Positions 30,029 to 30,824 of a DNA stretch of 30,824 nt are shown here, in pieces. The first letter of the stretch is position 1. The number at the start of each line of letters is the position of its first letter. The DNA is from NCEH01 sp002257205 (lineage in GTDB: Bacteria > Pseudomonadota > Alphaproteobacteria > Rhizobiales > Xanthobacteraceae): assembly GCF_043195105.1 (NCBI RefSeq), contig NZ_JBAFWO010000019.1; one strand, 5' to 3'. The notes under the pieces are model-generated. The model was not told the origin of the DNA, searched no databases, and saw only the letters and a list, made by a program, of their open reading frames with translations. Both the position numbers and the translations under genes were made by a program.

Positions 30029-30575
30029 ACTTCGGCAATCGCCGTTTCCAACGCTGCCCACGCGGCAAACAATCTTGCCCCTCCAGCAGTCTTCGGCGCC
30101 GGCGGACTGCCGGGAGTGAAGCGGTGCGCGGCTCGGAAGTCCCAGCCCTCGCTCCATCATCCCCTGCCGGCGCCATCTGCGGGCCTGCACCGACATCGGC
30201 AGGCGCGGAAACCGCAACTTGCTTCCGCGCCTTTGTCCTGCGAGGTGACGCTCTCGCTTCGATTGCCGGTGATGACGGGTCATGCAGCCAAAGGGGATCG
30301 TCCTGGGTCTGCTCGGTTACAGGCGTGCGGTCGCCTTCAACCGTAAGGACCGGCAAGATACGCGGCTCCGTCGGCACCGAATTGGAGGTGGGACTCGACT
30401 GACTTGTGATCTCGAACAGTGCGGAGGCTGCTGCCTGCGGAGATTTCGGGATCGAATCAGCTGCGGGTGTCGGAAGGCTCGCAGCCATATCCCTTGCCGA
30501 GATCGTCGACGGTCCGAAGGCTTTTCGCGCGCTGCGCTTGTATTCGACAACAAAAGGCTTCGTCGGGCGTTTCAT
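30018..30575 (-). CDS. Hypothetical protein with Arg-rich C-terminus
   Basis: A 185-residue protein of low complexity. The N-terminus reads MKRPTKPFVVEYKRSARKAFG. The middle (about 35-150) is Pro/Ala/Ser-rich and probably unstructured. The end is strongly basic: RRRRRLLEG, then GQRWKRRLPKFMR. No membrane segment or catalytic motif is visible. Similar short proteins with a conserved N-terminal PFxVE and a C-terminal RWKRRLP are, as I recall, common on rhizobial plasmids, but their function is unknown. The start lacks a clear ribosome binding site. It overlaps the end of arsH by 11 nt in convergent orientation. It could bind nucleic acid; that is only a guess. Confidence 0.6.
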   Translation of the reverse strand: MKRPTKPFVVEYKRSARKAFGPSTISARDMAASLPTPAADSIPKSPQAAASALFEITSQSSPTSNSVPTEPRILPVLTVEGDRTPVTEQTQDDPLWLHDPSSPAIEARASPRRTKARKQVAVSAPADVGAGPQMAPAGDDGARAGTSEPRTASLPAVRRRRRLLEGQDCLPRGQRWKRRLPKFMR

Positions 30576-30824
30576 GGAACCGATTCAAGTTGGGAGATCT
30601 TTCTCCATTAGCACGGGTCAATGAGGGCATGAATCCTTAACTTCTCAACCGAGTTCCCGTGAGATCTCGAGTTCGGCGGGCTGCGCGATCGGCTCGGCAC
30701 GGAGATGCTGGCCTGGCGGGAGCGCCGACCCCGCTGTTAGGTGACGTCGAGCTTCGGGTGTATCGGGCCGATGCTGGCCAGGGCGTGATGGCCCGGCGCT
30801 AAGCCTGGGTGTTTGCAAAGAGCT
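30576..30824. other. Window end without a recognisable gene
   Basis: About 250 nt upstream of the basic hypothetical protein. No frame with recognisable similarity, no strong hairpin and no convincing -35/-10 pair were found. The last 150 nt are GC-rich and could be the edge of a gene that continues outside the window. Confidence 0.35.

Overview
The window looks like the replication and accessory region of a large repABC plasmid (or chromid) from an alphaproteobacterium, probably of the Hyphomicrobiales/Rhizobiales. The evidence is a complete repA-repB-repC cassette with an antisense RNA locus between repB and repC, a MucR/Ros-type regulator, high-GC codon use, and metal-resistance gene sets of the kind found in that order. 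The exact genus cannot be read from the sequence alone.

Layout. (1) 1-3940, plus strand: repA, repB and repC, with a 16-bp parS-like palindrome inside the 5' end of repB, a ctRNA (inc-alpha) locus on the minus strand between repB and repC, and an AT-rich stretch inside repC that is the likely origin. (2) 4073-5799, minus: a two-gene module, a small unknown protein followed by an ImmA/IrrE-like protein whose zinc motif appears destroyed. (3) 5936-8773: a tyrosine recombinase, diverging across a dif-like 33-bp palindrome from a DUF1403-type gene and an ScpB-like gene. This looks like a plasmid maintenance or resolution module and is the best candidate for an undescribed system. (4) 8830-11711, minus: an unrecognised protein and an AbiEi/AbiEii toxin-antitoxin pair with four operator half-sites, followed by a DinB remnant. 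(5) 12353-20836, minus: eight metal-related genes in a row, namely a CsoR/RcnR-type repressor, a His-rich NicO exporter, a P1B-type ATPase without the usual Cys-Pro-Cys, a YqaA-like protein, a second NicO protein, a CorC/HlyC-like protein, rhodanese-ChrB and ChrA. (6) 20941-22791, plus: a His-rich exported protein, a HupE/UreJ-like protein and a membrane-anchored protein, diverging from the repressor across overlapping promoters. (7) 22860-23650: a graveyard of gene fragments (Tat-type leader, groEL, FAD monooxygenase). (8) 23649-26808: a MucR-like regulator, an AbiV/HEPN-like protein and a RES/Xre toxin-antitoxin pair. (9) 26946-30028, plus: an arsenic operon (arsR, two arsenate reductases of different families, acr3, arsH), followed by a convergent hypothetical gene.

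How it fits together. Maintenance functions (repABC partition, recombinase/ScpB, two toxin-antitoxin pairs) alternate with nickel/cobalt, chromate and arsenic resistance cargo. Several regulators (recombinase, AbiEi, the CsoR/RcnR repressor, ArsR, perhaps the Xre antitoxin) share one promoter design: a readable -35/-10 pair ends 6-7 nt before the ATG, and a palindromic operator covers the promoter. This suggests leaderless, autoregulated transcripts. All functional calls come from motif recognition in the translated sequence; no database search was run.
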